Positions 32,633-43,100 of a DNA stretch of 50,848 nucleotides are shown one piece after another (position 1 is the first letter of the stretch; each line of letters begins with the position of its first letter). A program made the translations under genes and the position numbers. The stretch is from the NCBI GenBank assembly GCA_038326725.1, contig JBBQKI010000019.1, forward strand, positions 1 to 50,848. Direction: 5' to 3'. This DNA comes from JBBQKI01 sp038326725. Lineage in GTDB: Bacteria > Bacteroidota > Bacteroidia > Flavobacteriales > Flavobacteriaceae. The notes under the pieces are model-generated. The model was not told the DNA's origin, did not search any database, and saw only the letters and a program-made list of their open reading frames with translations.

Positions 32633-33010
32633 TTATTTACTTTTTGGGCGTTTTGCCCCGTACTTAGATCTACGTTGCGTGCGGCCTTCAACACCAGCGG
32701 TGTCTAAAGCTCCACGAACAATGTGGTATCTAACGCCTGGCAAATCCTTCACCCTTCCACCTCTAACCAATACTATCGAGTGCTCTTGGAGATTGTGCCC
32801 TTCGCCGGGAATGTATGCGTTTACTTCCTTTCCGTTGGTCAACCTTACCCTTGCTACTTTACGCATAGCAGAGTTTGGTTTCTTGGGAGTGGTAGTATAT
32901 ACACGCGTACAAACACCTCTACGTTGTGGGCACGAATCCAAAGCAACCGATTTACTCTTCTTGGTTATTTTGGTCCTTCCTATTCGTACTAATTGTGAAA
33001 TTGTTGGCAT
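32633..33010 (-). CDS. rpsL: 30S ribosomal protein S12
   Basis: S12 is at the decoding centre. The 125-residue product has the S12 signature with TTTPKKPNSAMRKVARVR and, further on, GGRVKDLPGVRYH. The lysines whose change gives streptomycin resistance (43/44 and 88) are unchanged, so the protein looks sensitive-type. It is the first gene of the ribosomal block, behind a consensus promoter and a 5'-end hairpin. Confidence 0.99.
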   Translation of the reverse strand: MPTISQLVRIGRTKITKKSKSVALDSCPQRRGVCTRVYTTTPKKPNSAMRKVARVRLTNGKEVNAYIPGEGHNLQEHSIVLVRGGRVKDLPGVRYHIVRGALDTAGVEGRTQRRSKYGAKRPKSK

Positions 33011-33044
33011 ATAATATTCGTATTTTCTTGTTTAAAAATAAAAC

Positions 33045-33062
33045 ACCCCTATTTTTAGGGGT
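33045..33062 (-). other. Hairpin at the 5' end of the rpsL transcript
   Basis: ACCCCTA and TAGGGGT pair over 7 bases around a 4-base A loop. The predicted transcript start of the rpsL promoter falls at about 33058, so the hairpin would be at the very 5' end, about 35 bases before the ATG. A T-rich run (GTTTTATTTTT) follows, so termination is an alternative role. Confidence 0.6.
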
Positions 33063-33064
33063 TG

Positions 33065-33095
33065 CAAATGTAGAAATAAATTTTACATATTCAAA
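33065..33095 (-). promoter_or_regulatory. Consensus promoter of the ribosomal protein cluster
   Basis: On the minus strand TTTG (33095-33092), a 19-base spacer, then TACATTTG (33072-33065) matches the Bacteroidota TTTG-N19-TAnnTTTG promoter at every defined position. It lies about 55 bases upstream of rpsL and is the best promoter in the window. Confidence 0.9.
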
Positions 33096-33194
33096 CCTTG
33101 AGCGATGAATTTTCACTTCATTTTTAATAATTTTTGTTTAAATATTAAAAGGCAACTTGAAGCGTTAGTTTTACACATTAGATTCCTAGAGTTT

Positions 33195-34892
33195 TTGAAA
33201 AAAATATTTTTTGCCTTTTTATACCTTAATATATACACTTGTTTTTTTATGCAAATGAAAGGACAGGGGCTACACCTTTCGTTTAAAACCGAGAAGGAAA
33301 TGACCCAAGGTTTTCGGGATTCGCTGCAAATAGAAACTCTTTTCAAAGATTATATTTCGCTGGAGCGGGAAGTGGATACAATTCAAATGAGGTTGCAACA
33401 TTTGGGATATATTGAAAGCGAACTGAAAGAATTTCTAAAAGAGAGCGACAGCAGTTATGTCGCGAATTTCTTTTTAGGGGAAAAGTACGAATATATAAAG
33501 GTGTATTATTCCGAAAACGATTTTAGCGAAAAAGAACTGCAAACAGTGGCTGAAACCATTTCAGAAAATTATTTCATTCTTCGCTTTGAAACTATACCAA
33601 TTGCAATGAGGAAATTGACCGATTTGAAAACGACCTCCGGAAATGCTTTCGCCAAACTAAATTTATCAACCATTTCAAAAGGACCGGACAATCAATTGTC
33701 GGCATATTTACAATTAGAAAGTGGCTTTGTAAGAACCATTGATTCTTTGGTTATAAAAGGTTATGAAAAATTCCCATTTTCCTTTTTGAAATATTATGCC
33801 GGAATAAAAAAAGGGAAACCCTTCAACCAAAAAAAACTCGTGGAGCAAAACGAAATAGTAAACAGTTTGGGATTTGTTAGCACCATCAAACCGCCGGAAG
33901 CCCTTTTCAGAAAAGAAAAAACTACGGTTTATTTTTATTTAGAAAAACAAAGTGATAACCTTTTTGACGGCATTCTCGGTTTCGCAACCAATGAAGACAA
34001 ACAAAAACTGGAATTCAATGGCTACTTAAATTTGGAACTGAACAATAATCTAAACTTTGGCGAACAGCTTTTGCTCAACTATAAAGCAGATGGGGAAGAG
34101 CAGGTAAACTTTAGAGTGAAAACCAATCTTCCCTATTTGTTTAAATCTCCTTTTGGAGTGGGATTGGAACTTAAAATATTTAAACGGGACAGCACCTTCA
34201 TTACCACGGAGCAGCAAGCACGCATAACCTATCAAATAGATCCAAGATCAAATTCATATATAGGATATAAAGGCTATGAGTCCAGCAATTTGCTCAACGA
34301 GGTGGTGGCCGGGGCACCACTGGAGGATTTTATTTCACGTTTTCTGATTGCTGGAGCAGCATATAATAGACCTCAAAACAAGAAATTATTCCCTATTAAA
34401 ACATTTATTTCTTTGGATACAGAAGTCGGAACTAGGGAAATAAAAAGTACCAAAGAGCCTCAAACAAGGATTTTGGCCACGCTTTACAATATTTTCAACC
34501 TCAACATGAAAAATTCTTTTTATGTTCAAAACAGCACCAGTGTTCTTTTTAGCGATACTTATTTGGTGAATGAATTGTTCCGTTTTGGCGGTATAAACAG
34601 CATCCGGGGCTTTAATGAAAACAGTATTGATGCTTCACTGTTTTCAGTCTTAAACACAGAATACCGCTACCAGTTTAACGAAGGAGTTTATCTCCATAGC
34701 ATTATAGATGTAGCTTATTTTGAGAATGCTACCCTTTCCCTAAAACAAAATTTGTATGGGTTTGGAATTGGATTAGGGCTGGAAACCAAGGCGGGGATAT
34801 TGAAATTCAATATTGCCAACGGGAACCTTGAAAACCAGAATTTTAATTTTTCGAACACAAAAATTCATCTTAGCCTCTCGTCCAGATTTTGA
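33195..34892 (+). CDS. Omp85/ShlB-like outer membrane beta-barrel protein
   Basis: Outer-membrane protein with an N-terminal POTRA-like region (about 40-250) and a C-terminal barrel ending LSLSSRF, with terminal Phe as in Omp85 proteins. GGINSIRGFNEN contains the RGF motif of barrel loop 6 (Arg471). I place the start at TTG 33195, because it gives a clean signal peptide (MKKIFFAFLYLNIYTCFF); ATG 33105 would add 30 residues ahead of it. The gene is divergent from rpsL and single. It may secrete or insert other proteins; size (565 residues) suits two-partner-type or BamA-like accessory members rather than BamA itself (about 800). Confidence 0.8.
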   Translation: MKKIFFAFLYLNIYTCFFMQMKGQGLHLSFKTEKEMTQGFRDSLQIETLFKDYISLEREVDTIQMRLQHLGYIESELKEFLKESDSSYVANFFLGEKYEYIKVYYSENDFSEKELQTVAETISENYFILRFETIPIAMRKLTDLKTTSGNAFAKLNLSTISKGPDNQLSAYLQLESGFVRTIDSLVIKGYEKFPFSFLKYYAGIKKGKPFNQKKLVEQNEIVNSLGFVSTIKPPEALFRKEKTTVYFYLEKQSDNLFDGILGFATNEDKQKLEFNGYLNLELNNNLNFGEQLLLNYKADGEEQVNFRVKTNLPYLFKSPFGVGLELKIFKRDSTFITTEQQARITYQIDPRSNSYIGYKGYESSNLLNEVVAGAPLEDFISRFLIAGAAYNRPQNKKLFPIKTFISLDTEVGTREIKSTKEPQTRILATLYNIFNLNMKNSFYVQNSTSVLFSDTYLVNELFRFGGINSIRGFNENSIDASLFSVLNTEYRYQFNEGVYLHSIIDVAYFENATLSLKQNLYGFGIGLGLETKAGILKFNIANGNLENQNFNFSNTKIHLSLSSRF

Positions 34893-34951
34893 CTTATCCT
34901 AACGATAGCTTAACGTTCCCTTAAAATAATTATAATTTTTATGTTCAAATA

Positions 34952-34983
34952 CTTGTGTAATTAAGTTTTTATTAAGATTTTTG
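34952..34983 (+). promoter_or_regulatory. Promoter of the first SusC operon
   Basis: CTTG at 34952-34955, a 20-base spacer and GATTTTTG at 34976-34983 fit the Bacteroidota pattern except for the first base of the -7 box. The end is exactly 30 bases before the ATG. The second SusC operon has the same geometry. Confidence 0.65.
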
Positions 34984-35012
34984 GCGTTGGCTAATTCAAA
35001 TAAATAACAAAA

Positions 35013-38000
35013 ATGAGAACAAAGTTTAGTGGAATTTTAACGCTTATATTAGCGTTGGTTGTGCAGCTTACCTTTGCACAGCAAAAAACTATTACAGGTA
35101 CGGTGACGGACGATACAGGTCTGCCATTGCCAGGTGCAAACGTTATAATCAAAGGAACAAGTACTGGAACACAGTCGGATTTTGATGGAAATTATTCCAT
35201 TTCAGCTGCTGTAGGCCAAGTATTGACCTTTAGTTATGTAGGTTTTGATACTAAGGAAGTAACGGTTGGCGCGGCAAATACCATTAGTGTTACCTTAAAT
35301 CCAGGATCAGTCCTAGAGGAAGTTGTGGTAACAGGGTATTCAACCCGAAACCAAACTGTGCAAACCTCTGCCGTCGTTTCCATATCGGCATCAGAAATTG
35401 CACAACTTGCACCAACCACCAGTATAGACAACCTTTTACAAGGTAAAGCCGCTGGGGTACAAGTAACTGCCGCCAACGGGAAACCTGGACAGGGTGCCTT
35501 CGTAAGAATACGCGGACAGGGATCTTTGGTAGCAGGAGCATCATCTCCTTTATATATAGTGGATAATACCCCTATTAGAGAAGAAGATCTAGGGAATATT
35601 GCGAATGAAGATATTGAAAACATTACGATTTTAAAAGATGCAGCTACCACAGCTCGTTACGGTTCTCGTGGCGCAAATGGAGTAGTTGTAATCACTACAA
35701 AAAGCGGAAACCGTAATAAGGATGCCATAATTCGATATAGTTCGCGTTATGGGGTTACTTCCAGAATAGAACCTAATTATACCATGATGAATGCTGCGCA
35801 AAAATTTCAATATGAAGCTGAGCTTTTTGCACTAGGTGTTAGCGCCGCCTCCACCCTTCCAGGTGTTACCACGGAGCCAGGTTCTCCCGAACGCCAATTC
35901 TTGCTAGACAATGAAGTGGATTGGGCAGATTTGATTTTAAAGGAAGGTGTAATTCAAAATAACAATGTTTCCATTTCAGGTGGGGCAGAGAAAATGGATT
36001 ATTTCTTCTCAGTGGGTAACGACCGGAATACTGGTATTATAGATAATATAGACGGTTTTGAGAGATTAAATACGCGTTTGAATGTAAATGTTGATGCCAA
36101 AGAATGGTTATCACTTGGGGTAAACGTAGGGTATACGCGCTCTATGAGTGACGAGCCCAGGGATAGGAACAATACCCAAAACCCATTCCGTGGCGTATTG
36201 GACTATAATGCTTATGAAACTGAATTTTTGTTGAATGATGACGGGACTTTGGTTTTGGATGAAAACGGAGACCCTATCTATAACCCTACCCATACAGGAT
36301 TTCCAATTAGAGGGGCCTTATTATCTGAGCCCAGTGAAGTTATTGAAAACACAACTTTAGGCAATATTGATGCAGTTGTAAAATTTTCAAAAAATTGGAG
36401 CTATGGCTTTAATGCCGCTGTAAGCTATGTGGCTCTAAGGCAAGAAAGCTATTCAAAACCAGGAGGTATCCTTGATGATCTAATTGGGAATGCTGATTTT
36501 CCAGGTAACAAGTTTGATGCCCAGTCACACCGTTTAGATTTAACCTTAAGTAATCGTTTAAATTATAATTTGAATTCTAATAATCATAACTTAAATGTAT
36601 TGGGTTTATATGAATACAATATGAACGAATTTAACCGGGCTTTCGTAAGGAGCATTGGTTTTCCATCAGCTTTGTTGACAACTCAAGTCAATGCCGGCCA
36701 GGTAACAGTGGGCGAAACAAACAGAAACAGGTTGACCTTGGTATCTTTTGGTTTATTCGCGGATTACGATTATAAAGAGAAATATCTAGCTTCTGCATCT
36801 ATCAGAAGGGATGGCTCCTCAAATTTTGGGGAAGACAACCAATATGGTAATTTCTATAGCGGAAGTGTTGGTTGGAATATTGCCAAAGAAGATTTCTTTG
36901 CAGTTGATGCCATCGATCTTTTAAAAATCAGGGTTGCTTATGGTTCTGTAGGTAACCGATTGGGTATCTCAAGATATGCATCTCAAGGAACGGTTGGTTT
37001 TGGTCAATATCCTGGGGGTTCAAGTACGTTGCCTGCTAACATAGCCAGCCCAACTGTACAATGGGAAACCACTACTACAGGAAATATTGGTTTGGAATTT
37101 AACCTTTTTAATAACCGTGTTCGTGGTGTTGCGGATTATTTTATCCGTGATACTGAAGATTTATTATTTGCCATTCCAAAAGCCGATGAATCAGGAGTGG
37201 GATCTGTAGCCGGAAATTTAGGCGAAATTCAAAACAAAGGATTGGAATTATCCCTACAAGCTGATGTATTCAGAAGCCCAGATTTTACTTGGACTTTGGG
37301 AGGAAATATACTTTTCTTGGAGCATGAAATCATATCATTGCCTGACGGCGAAGATGTTACTCCCTTTGCATTTAATATTCTTTACAGGGAAGGCCAAATG
37401 ATTAACGAACACTATTTGGTTCCTTATTTGGGCGTTGATCCAGCAACAGGGAAATCATTGTTCCTTGGTGAGGATGGAGGAACATATTTTGCTGAAGATT
37501 TACCAGAAGAAGGTGAACACAGAAGGTTTCAAGGTAAATCAACCATAGCTGATAAAGAAGGTGGATTTTTCTCGAATTTCAATTACAAAGGATTTGGACT
37601 TCGAACTGATTTCGTCTTCAAATACGGAAACTGGATCAATAACTTTGTAAGGTCCGACCGTACCACGGATGGGCTTTCCATTGCAGATAATCAAGCAGTC
37701 GAAGCTTTTAATTACTGGCAAGAACCTGGCGATACCGGAGTATTGCCAAGCCCTATATATAGGGATGCTGATTCACAAATCAATTCAGACAGGTATTTGG
37801 AAAGAGGGGATTATATCCGGATGAGGAACGTAACTTTATCGTATACTTTCCCTAGCAAAACCTTGGAAGGTACACCTATCAGCACCTTAAGAATCTATGG
37901 TCAAGGCCAAAATCTGTTGACCTTTACCAAATTCTGGGGTGATCCTGAAGTTGGGCTTTCCTCCGGTGAAACAATTTCGTTTGCCAATGCAGTGGCTCCT

Positions 38001-38069
38001 GGTGAAGCCACCCTATACAGTTATCCAAATACCAAATCCTTCCAGATTGGTCTGGATGTAAGTTTCTAA
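35013..38069 (+). CDS. SusC/RagA-family TonB-linked outer membrane transporter (first operon)
   Basis: The 1018-residue protein is an energy-coupled outer-membrane porter working with its SusD partner. It has a signal peptide (LILALVVQLTFAQQ), a carboxypeptidase-regulatory-like beta domain (about 25-105: ITGTVTDDTGLPLPGANVII), a plug domain with EEVVVTGYSTRNQTV and LKDAATTARYGSRGANGVVV, and a barrel ending FQIGLDVSF. No STN domain is present, so sigma/anti-sigma signalling is not suggested. It heads a three-gene operon. The substrate is unknown because no degradative enzyme lies nearby. Confidence 0.96.
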   Translation: MRTKFSGILTLILALVVQLTFAQQKTITGTVTDDTGLPLPGANVIIKGTSTGTQSDFDGNYSISAAVGQVLTFSYVGFDTKEVTVGAANTISVTLNPGSVLEEVVVTGYSTRNQTVQTSAVVSISASEIAQLAPTTSIDNLLQGKAAGVQVTAANGKPGQGAFVRIRGQGSLVAGASSPLYIVDNTPIREEDLGNIANEDIENITILKDAATTARYGSRGANGVVVITTKSGNRNKDAIIRYSSRYGVTSRIEPNYTMMNAAQKFQYEAELFALGVSAASTLPGVTTEPGSPERQFLLDNEVDWADLILKEGVIQNNNVSISGGAEKMDYFFSVGNDRNTGIIDNIDGFERLNTRLNVNVDAKEWLSLGVNVGYTRSMSDEPRDRNNTQNPFRGVLDYNAYETEFLLNDDGTLVLDENGDPIYNPTHTGFPIRGALLSEPSEVIENTTLGNIDAVVKFSKNWSYGFNAAVSYVALRQESYSKPGGILDDLIGNADFPGNKFDAQSHRLDLTLSNRLNYNLNSNNHNLNVLGLYEYNMNEFNRAFVRSIGFPSALLTTQVNAGQVTVGETNRNRLTLVSFGLFADYDYKEKYLASASIRRDGSSNFGEDNQYGNFYSGSVGWNIAKEDFFAVDAIDLLKIRVAYGSVGNRLGISRYASQGTVGFGQYPGGSSTLPANIASPTVQWETTTTGNIGLEFNLFNNRVRGVADYFIRDTEDLLFAIPKADESGVGSVAGNLGEIQNKGLELSLQADVFRSPDFTWTLGGNILFLEHEIISLPDGEDVTPFAFNILYREGQMINEHYLVPYLGVDPATGKSLFLGEDGGTYFAEDLPEEGEHRRFQGKSTIADKEGGFFSNFNYKGFGLRTDFVFKYGNWINNFVRSDRTTDGLSIADNQAVEAFNYWQEPGDTGVLPSPIYRDADSQINSDRYLERGDYIRMRNVTLSYTFPSKTLEGTPISTLRIYGQGQNLLTFTKFWGDPEVGLSSGETISFANAVAPGEATLYSYPNTKSFQIGLDVSF

Positions 38070-38087
38070 TTTTAAAAAAAGAAAAAA

Positions 38088-39524
38088 ATGAAAAATATAA
38101 TTTATAAAATAGCAATTTTAGTTCTTGTTGTTGGAGTCTTTGCTTCTTGTGAAGATGAACTCGAACAGATTCCTTTTGATGAATTTGGGACCGAAAATGC
38201 ATACGTTACGGCAGCAGATTATGAAAATGCTGTCCGTGGTATATATTCCGGCTTAACTGCAGGAGGCCTTTATGGTGGAAGTGATGCTGGAGGAATGTTA
38301 GATGCGCCAGATGTATTATCGGATAATGTTACCTTTTCACAGTATGGCCGTCTCACAAGAAGGGTATTGCATAACTGGAATTATACCGCGGCTAGTGAAA
38401 ACATGCGTGGGCTATACTCCTCTGCATATACTTTAATTTACAGGGCCAACCTGTTATTAGAAAATAGCGAAACCTTTGAAGGAGAAAACAAGGCGAATGT
38501 TGTAGCAGAAGCAAAAGCCCTGAGAGCTTTGGCACATTTTGATATAGTAAGCTTTTTTGGCAAAATACCTACCCAATCAGGAGATGCCAACGGCAGCTTG
38601 GGTGTTGCGTATGTAACTGTAGCAGATTCCGAAATCCAGCCTGCGAGGGAAACAGTGGCTGCCACCTATGATAAAATTGTACAGGATTTAACAGAAGCAG
38701 CTGCAGGGATAAACGAAACCAATCCTGATGGAAGGATGGGGAGGGATGCCGTGAATATTTTGTTATCTAGGGTATATCTTTATATGGGCCAATGGCAAAA
38801 TTCCATAAATGCAGCGGAAGCAGTTTCAATCGCTGTAGCTCCTCGTGAAGATGTTGTAGGAGTTTGGGAAGACACCAATCAATCTGGGGTGGCATTTTAC
38901 ATACCAAACGCATTACCAACTCTGGGCATTAGCGTAGGGGTAACCTGGAGTCAGGGTGGCTTAAATAATTTAATCCCAGAATATGTTGCGTCCAAAGAAT
39001 TAAATGACCTTTATGCAAGCGATGACATCCGTAAAGAGGCATATATTTTTGATGGGGCAAATACACAGGAAGGCGTGGAATTTAATGCCATCAAAAAATT
39101 GTTCGGAAGACCTGGCCAATCAAATGGACAGGTGGATATAAAGATTTTCCGGGCTGCCGAGGCATATCTTAACAAAGCAGAAGCCTACTTTAATTTAGGA
39201 AATGAAGCTGCGGCCAGAACAGCATTGGACGAAGTTAGGACAAATAGGTACATTACCCCCCCAAGTGGCGAAACCGGAACTGCACTTCGCGATGCCATCC
39301 GTTTGGAAAGAAGGTTGGAGTTCGCTTTTGAATATCAAAGATTTTTTGATTTAAAAAGAATGGGATTACCAGTTGAAAGGGCGAACTTTGGAGACCTAGC
39401 CGATGGAAGTGGTACTCCCTCTGAGCAATTAACTTTACCTGCTGGAAGTATAAAATTTCAACTTCCGATCGCACAAGGTTCAATAGATTTAAATCCTAAC
39501 CTTGTTCAAAACCCTGGTTATTAA
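38088..39524 (+). CDS. RagB/SusD-family surface lipoprotein
   Basis: SusD proteins cap the SusC barrel and bind the ligand. The 478-residue product has a lipoprotein signal (ILVLVVGVFASCEDELEQ, Cys21) with acidic residues after Cys, as in the surface-export signal of Bacteroidota lipoproteins. The SusD fold is shown by AYVTAADYENAVRGIYSGL near the start and DAIRLERRLEFAFEYQRFFD and LKRMGLPVE near the end. It lies 18 bases after SusC. The family is clear; the ligand is not. Confidence 0.96.
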   Translation: MKNIIYKIAILVLVVGVFASCEDELEQIPFDEFGTENAYVTAADYENAVRGIYSGLTAGGLYGGSDAGGMLDAPDVLSDNVTFSQYGRLTRRVLHNWNYTAASENMRGLYSSAYTLIYRANLLLENSETFEGENKANVVAEAKALRALAHFDIVSFFGKIPTQSGDANGSLGVAYVTVADSEIQPARETVAATYDKIVQDLTEAAAGINETNPDGRMGRDAVNILLSRVYLYMGQWQNSINAAEAVSIAVAPREDVVGVWEDTNQSGVAFYIPNALPTLGISVGVTWSQGGLNNLIPEYVASKELNDLYASDDIRKEAYIFDGANTQEGVEFNAIKKLFGRPGQSNGQVDIKIFRAAEAYLNKAEAYFNLGNEAAARTALDEVRTNRYITPPSGETGTALRDAIRLERRLEFAFEYQRFFDLKRMGLPVERANFGDLADGSGTPSEQLTLPAGSIKFQLPIAQGSIDLNPNLVQNPGY

Positions 39525-39543
39525 TAATATTAAAATATAGAAA

Positions 39544-39978
39544 ATGAAAAAATTAAATTTATTATTTGTACTAATAGGTCTTTCTATAACCATCATTTCC
39601 TGTGAAACTTATGATGATTATGATACTAACCGCAGGACAGTGGCTGGCTTTACCGTGGCAACAAAAAGTATAAGCAGTGTTCCCGAAGGGGGCACCAAGG
39701 ATACCAGCCTTGACCTTTTTGTATCCGATGTTTCAAGTGTGGCAAGGACGTTCAACGTAGTGGTGGTAAACATACCAAGCGACACTACCGCTTCCCCACC
39801 GGAGAATTATACTTTCAACCCAACCCTAACAATCCCTGGAAACACAAGGAGAGCTACAATGACTTTTACTGCTGTGGATGTTTCTTTAAACAATGTATCT
39901 CAAACTGTTACCTTGGCAATTGAAGGGCAAGAAGATGTAGTATCTGGTGGAAGGGTTAAAATTTCCATGAAAAATTAA
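39544..39978 (+). CDS. Small surface lipoprotein of the first SusCD operon
   Basis: The 144-residue product has a lipoprotein signal (FVLIGLSITIISCETYDDYD, Cys20), again with acids after Cys. The rest resembles an immunoglobulin-like beta-sandwich: TVAGFTVATKSISSVPEGG, then alternating hydrophobic strands and a terminal VKISMKN. It is reminiscent of Calx-beta or DUF4843/DUF1735-type SusCD-associated lipoproteins, but no certain family is claimed. It lies 19 bases after SusD, before a strong terminator, so it is the third subunit of the operon, perhaps a further ligand binder. Confidence 0.85.
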   Translation: MKKLNLLFVLIGLSITIISCETYDDYDTNRRTVAGFTVATKSISSVPEGGTKDTSLDLFVSDVSSVARTFNVVVVNIPSDTTASPPENYTFNPTLTIPGNTRRATMTFTAVDVSLNNVSQTVTLAIEGQEDVVSGGRVKISMKN

Positions 39979-40000
39979 ACAATTTTAATTATTTATTAGT

Positions 40001-40036
40001 ACTGCCCAAAAAATAAATTTTTGGGCAGTTTTTTTT
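40001..40036 (+). terminator. Intrinsic terminator of the first SusCD operon
   Basis: ACTGCCCAAAAA and TTTTTGGGCAGT pair perfectly over 12 bases around a 5-base loop, followed by T8. It lies 22 bases after the last stop, a textbook intrinsic terminator. Confidence 0.93.
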
Positions 40037-40137
40037 ATATAAAAAACCCATCATTTACATTTTCATGCATACCATTATATTCAGAAATCTGATTTTTCAA
40101 AACTTTCATCTTTTTTGCTGATTATGTTTAAAAATAT

Positions 40138-40169
40138 ATTGTTTTATTAACATTAAATTAGCATTTTTG
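40138..40169 (+). promoter_or_regulatory. Promoter of the second SusC operon
   Basis: ATTG at 40138-40141, a 20-base spacer and CATTTTTG at 40162-40169, ending exactly 30 bases before the ATG. Spacing and position are the same as in the first SusC promoter, and both share TTA at the upstream side of the box. Confidence 0.65.
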
Positions 40170-40198
40170 TATCCAATTAACTTTAAGCCAAATAGTAT

Positions 40199-43100
40199 AT
40201 GAAAACAAGACTACTCGCATTTTTTTGTATTTTTTTTATTGCCTCGATTAATCTGGCGCTGGCACAGGAAAGAACTCTTTCAGGTACAGTTCAGGACATT
40301 AATAACATGCCCATTCCAGGTGTGAACATTATTGTAAAAAATACATCAACAGGAACACAGTCTGATCTTGACGGAAAATTTTCGATCAATGTGGGCCAAG
40401 GGGAAACCCTTGTATTCTCTTTTATTGGTTTCGCGCCACAAGAAATTACGATAACAGATCAGGCCAACGTGAACGTAACCTTGACCGAAGACGCTGCCAC
40501 ACTGGATGAAGTGGTGGTCACGGCCCTAGGTATCAAAAAGGAGAAAAAAGCCTTGGGATATGCAGTTACTACCATTACTTCTGACGATTTGGAACAAAAA
40601 GCCAATGGAGACCTTACCCAAATTTTAAGGGGAAAAGCTGCAGGTGTTGACATTATTTCAGCAAGCGGATTATCGGGTGCTGGTTCCAGTGTTGTCATCA
40701 GGGGAATAACCTCCACAGGAAACAATCAAGTTCTTTACGTGGTGGATGGTGTTCGGTTTAACTCATCCACCAATGGATCTGGTTTTTCTGGAACAAGCCG
40801 GTCGTTGGATTTGGACCCAAATAATATCGAATCCATAAATGTTCTAAAAGGGCTAAGTGCCACTACCCTTTATGGTGCCGATGGTAAAAATGGTGTTATC
40901 TTAATCACCACCAAAGCGGGGAGCCAAGCTGGCAATTTTAACAAAAAAATGGAGGTTACCGTAAGTGCCTCAACCTTTATAAACGAATTGGCTTCTTTGC
41001 CAGATTACACAGATGAAAGGGGTCAAGGATATTATGATGCCTTTTACAATTTCTTCGGTAACTGGGGCGCCACCTTCGGAAGATGGGATTACGGAAACGT
41101 AGATGCAAATGGTCAAGTTCCACATCCCTATGGTTTGAACAGTGCGGTCTTCAATGATGCTTTCCCCGATCAGACCGGTTCAAAAGTGGATTACAAGAAT
41201 TATGAATCCCAAGAAAACTTTTTTAGGACTGGCGTCGTAAAAAACTTTAATGTAAACGTGAACGGTGGTTCAGAAAACACAGCCTATAACGTGTCTGTAG
41301 GTAATTTGGATGATGAAGGCTTCATGCCTGGTAATACGTTGCGTAGGAGAACGCTTTCTGTGGGAGGAAATGCCAAGTTGAGCAATAAATTTACTGTAAA
41401 TGCCACCCTCAACTATTCAGGGACTTCATTTAAATCGCCCTTTACTGGTCCCATCTTCAACGCTCTCTACCAGTTGCCGAGAAGCATTGACCTAGCAGGT
41501 TTCCCTAACCAACACCCCATTACAGGGCAGGAAATATCATTCCAGAACACGGTTTCAAACCCGTACTGGCAAGTGAACAATACCAAGATCACTGAAGAAG
41601 TAACCCGTGTTTACGGACAGTTGAGCGCATCCTATGAATTCAACAGCTGGCTGTCTGCAAATTACCGTTATGGAAAAGACGTGGGCATAGAACAAAGAAA
41701 ATTATACGAAAACGCCGGAAGCGTAGCCGGGGGCTTAGGTGCCCTTGACACTAGCACGCGTAGGCAAGAACTTACGAACCATTCATTTATATTTACAGCT
41801 GATGGCCGTTTTGCTGATGATTTGGTTGGCGTTTCCATAAATGCAGGAGCAGATATTACAAGAACCGAAGAAACTTTTGAAATCACTTCCAGCGAGGGTC
41901 AAACCATATTTGGCCAGACCGAACATAACTTTTTTAACAGTCAGTCTGCATTTTCCGGAAATTATGAGCTCAACAGGCCGGGTATTTTTGCACAAGCCAC
42001 TATTGATTTTGACAATTTTGTTTACATCACCGGTAGTGCCCGTAACGATTGGACTTCAAACTTTGTGAACAATTCCCAGTTCTATCCCGGGGTTGGGATT
42101 TCCTTTATCCCCACAGCGGCTTTTGATGGAATACGGGGCGATGCATTAAACTTTCTTAAATTAAGGGCCAATTTTGGAAGTTCAGCAGATTTCAACATTC
42201 CAGGGGGTTCTTTATTCGGTGGTTTCACCCCTTACCCCACTTTCCAATCCGCACTTACCAATTCCAATGCCTTTTTGACTGCTGATGGTGATGCCATTGC
42301 CATAAATACCATTTCGGATCAATTAGCGAACCGCGAGCTGGGCCCTGCCCTGATCCAGGAATATGAGGTGGGTTTTGAATCCAAATTTTGGAAGAACAGG
42401 TTTTCCCTTGATGCCAGTTATTATAAAAGGGTAACAACGGATCTTATCTTTGACCGTCAATTGGATCCTTCAACAGGTTTTGGAAATACCCCACGTAACG
42501 TAAACGAATTTGAAGTATCCGGTTTCGAAATCGAAACAAATCTTACTGTACTTCAAAGCGATAATTTCTCTTGGGATATTGGAGGAAACTTCACCACTAA
42601 CGATTCTGAAGTAACTGAACTTGAAGAAGACAGGTTTGCTGTTGCCACTTTCGGGACTGTTGGAAATTACCTTGTTGAAGGTGAGCCCGTAAACGTAATC
42701 ATGGGTGAGGTCATCGAAACAGATGATGATGGCAATTTATTACTGGTGAACAGTAATTATATTATTGCCGAAGATATCGCCATCCTCGGAGATCCTAACC
42801 CAGACTATGTGGCTTCCTTGTTTACTGCCATTAACTATGCGAATTTCTCCTTAACTGCAAACCTTCAATACCGTAAAGGAGGTGATATATATTCGCACCA
42901 AGCAAGGAGTTTGTTGGGTCGTGGGCTAACTTCCGATACAGATGGCATTCAAAACGTGGGTTTTGTGCTTCCAGGAATTGACACCGATACCGGCGAGCCT
43001 AACGAAGTAGTGATAAGTGCCGGGGATGCCTATTTTAATCTTTACAACAACGGCTCGGACCAGTTCGCAATTTTTGACGGAACAACCATACGCCTTCAGG

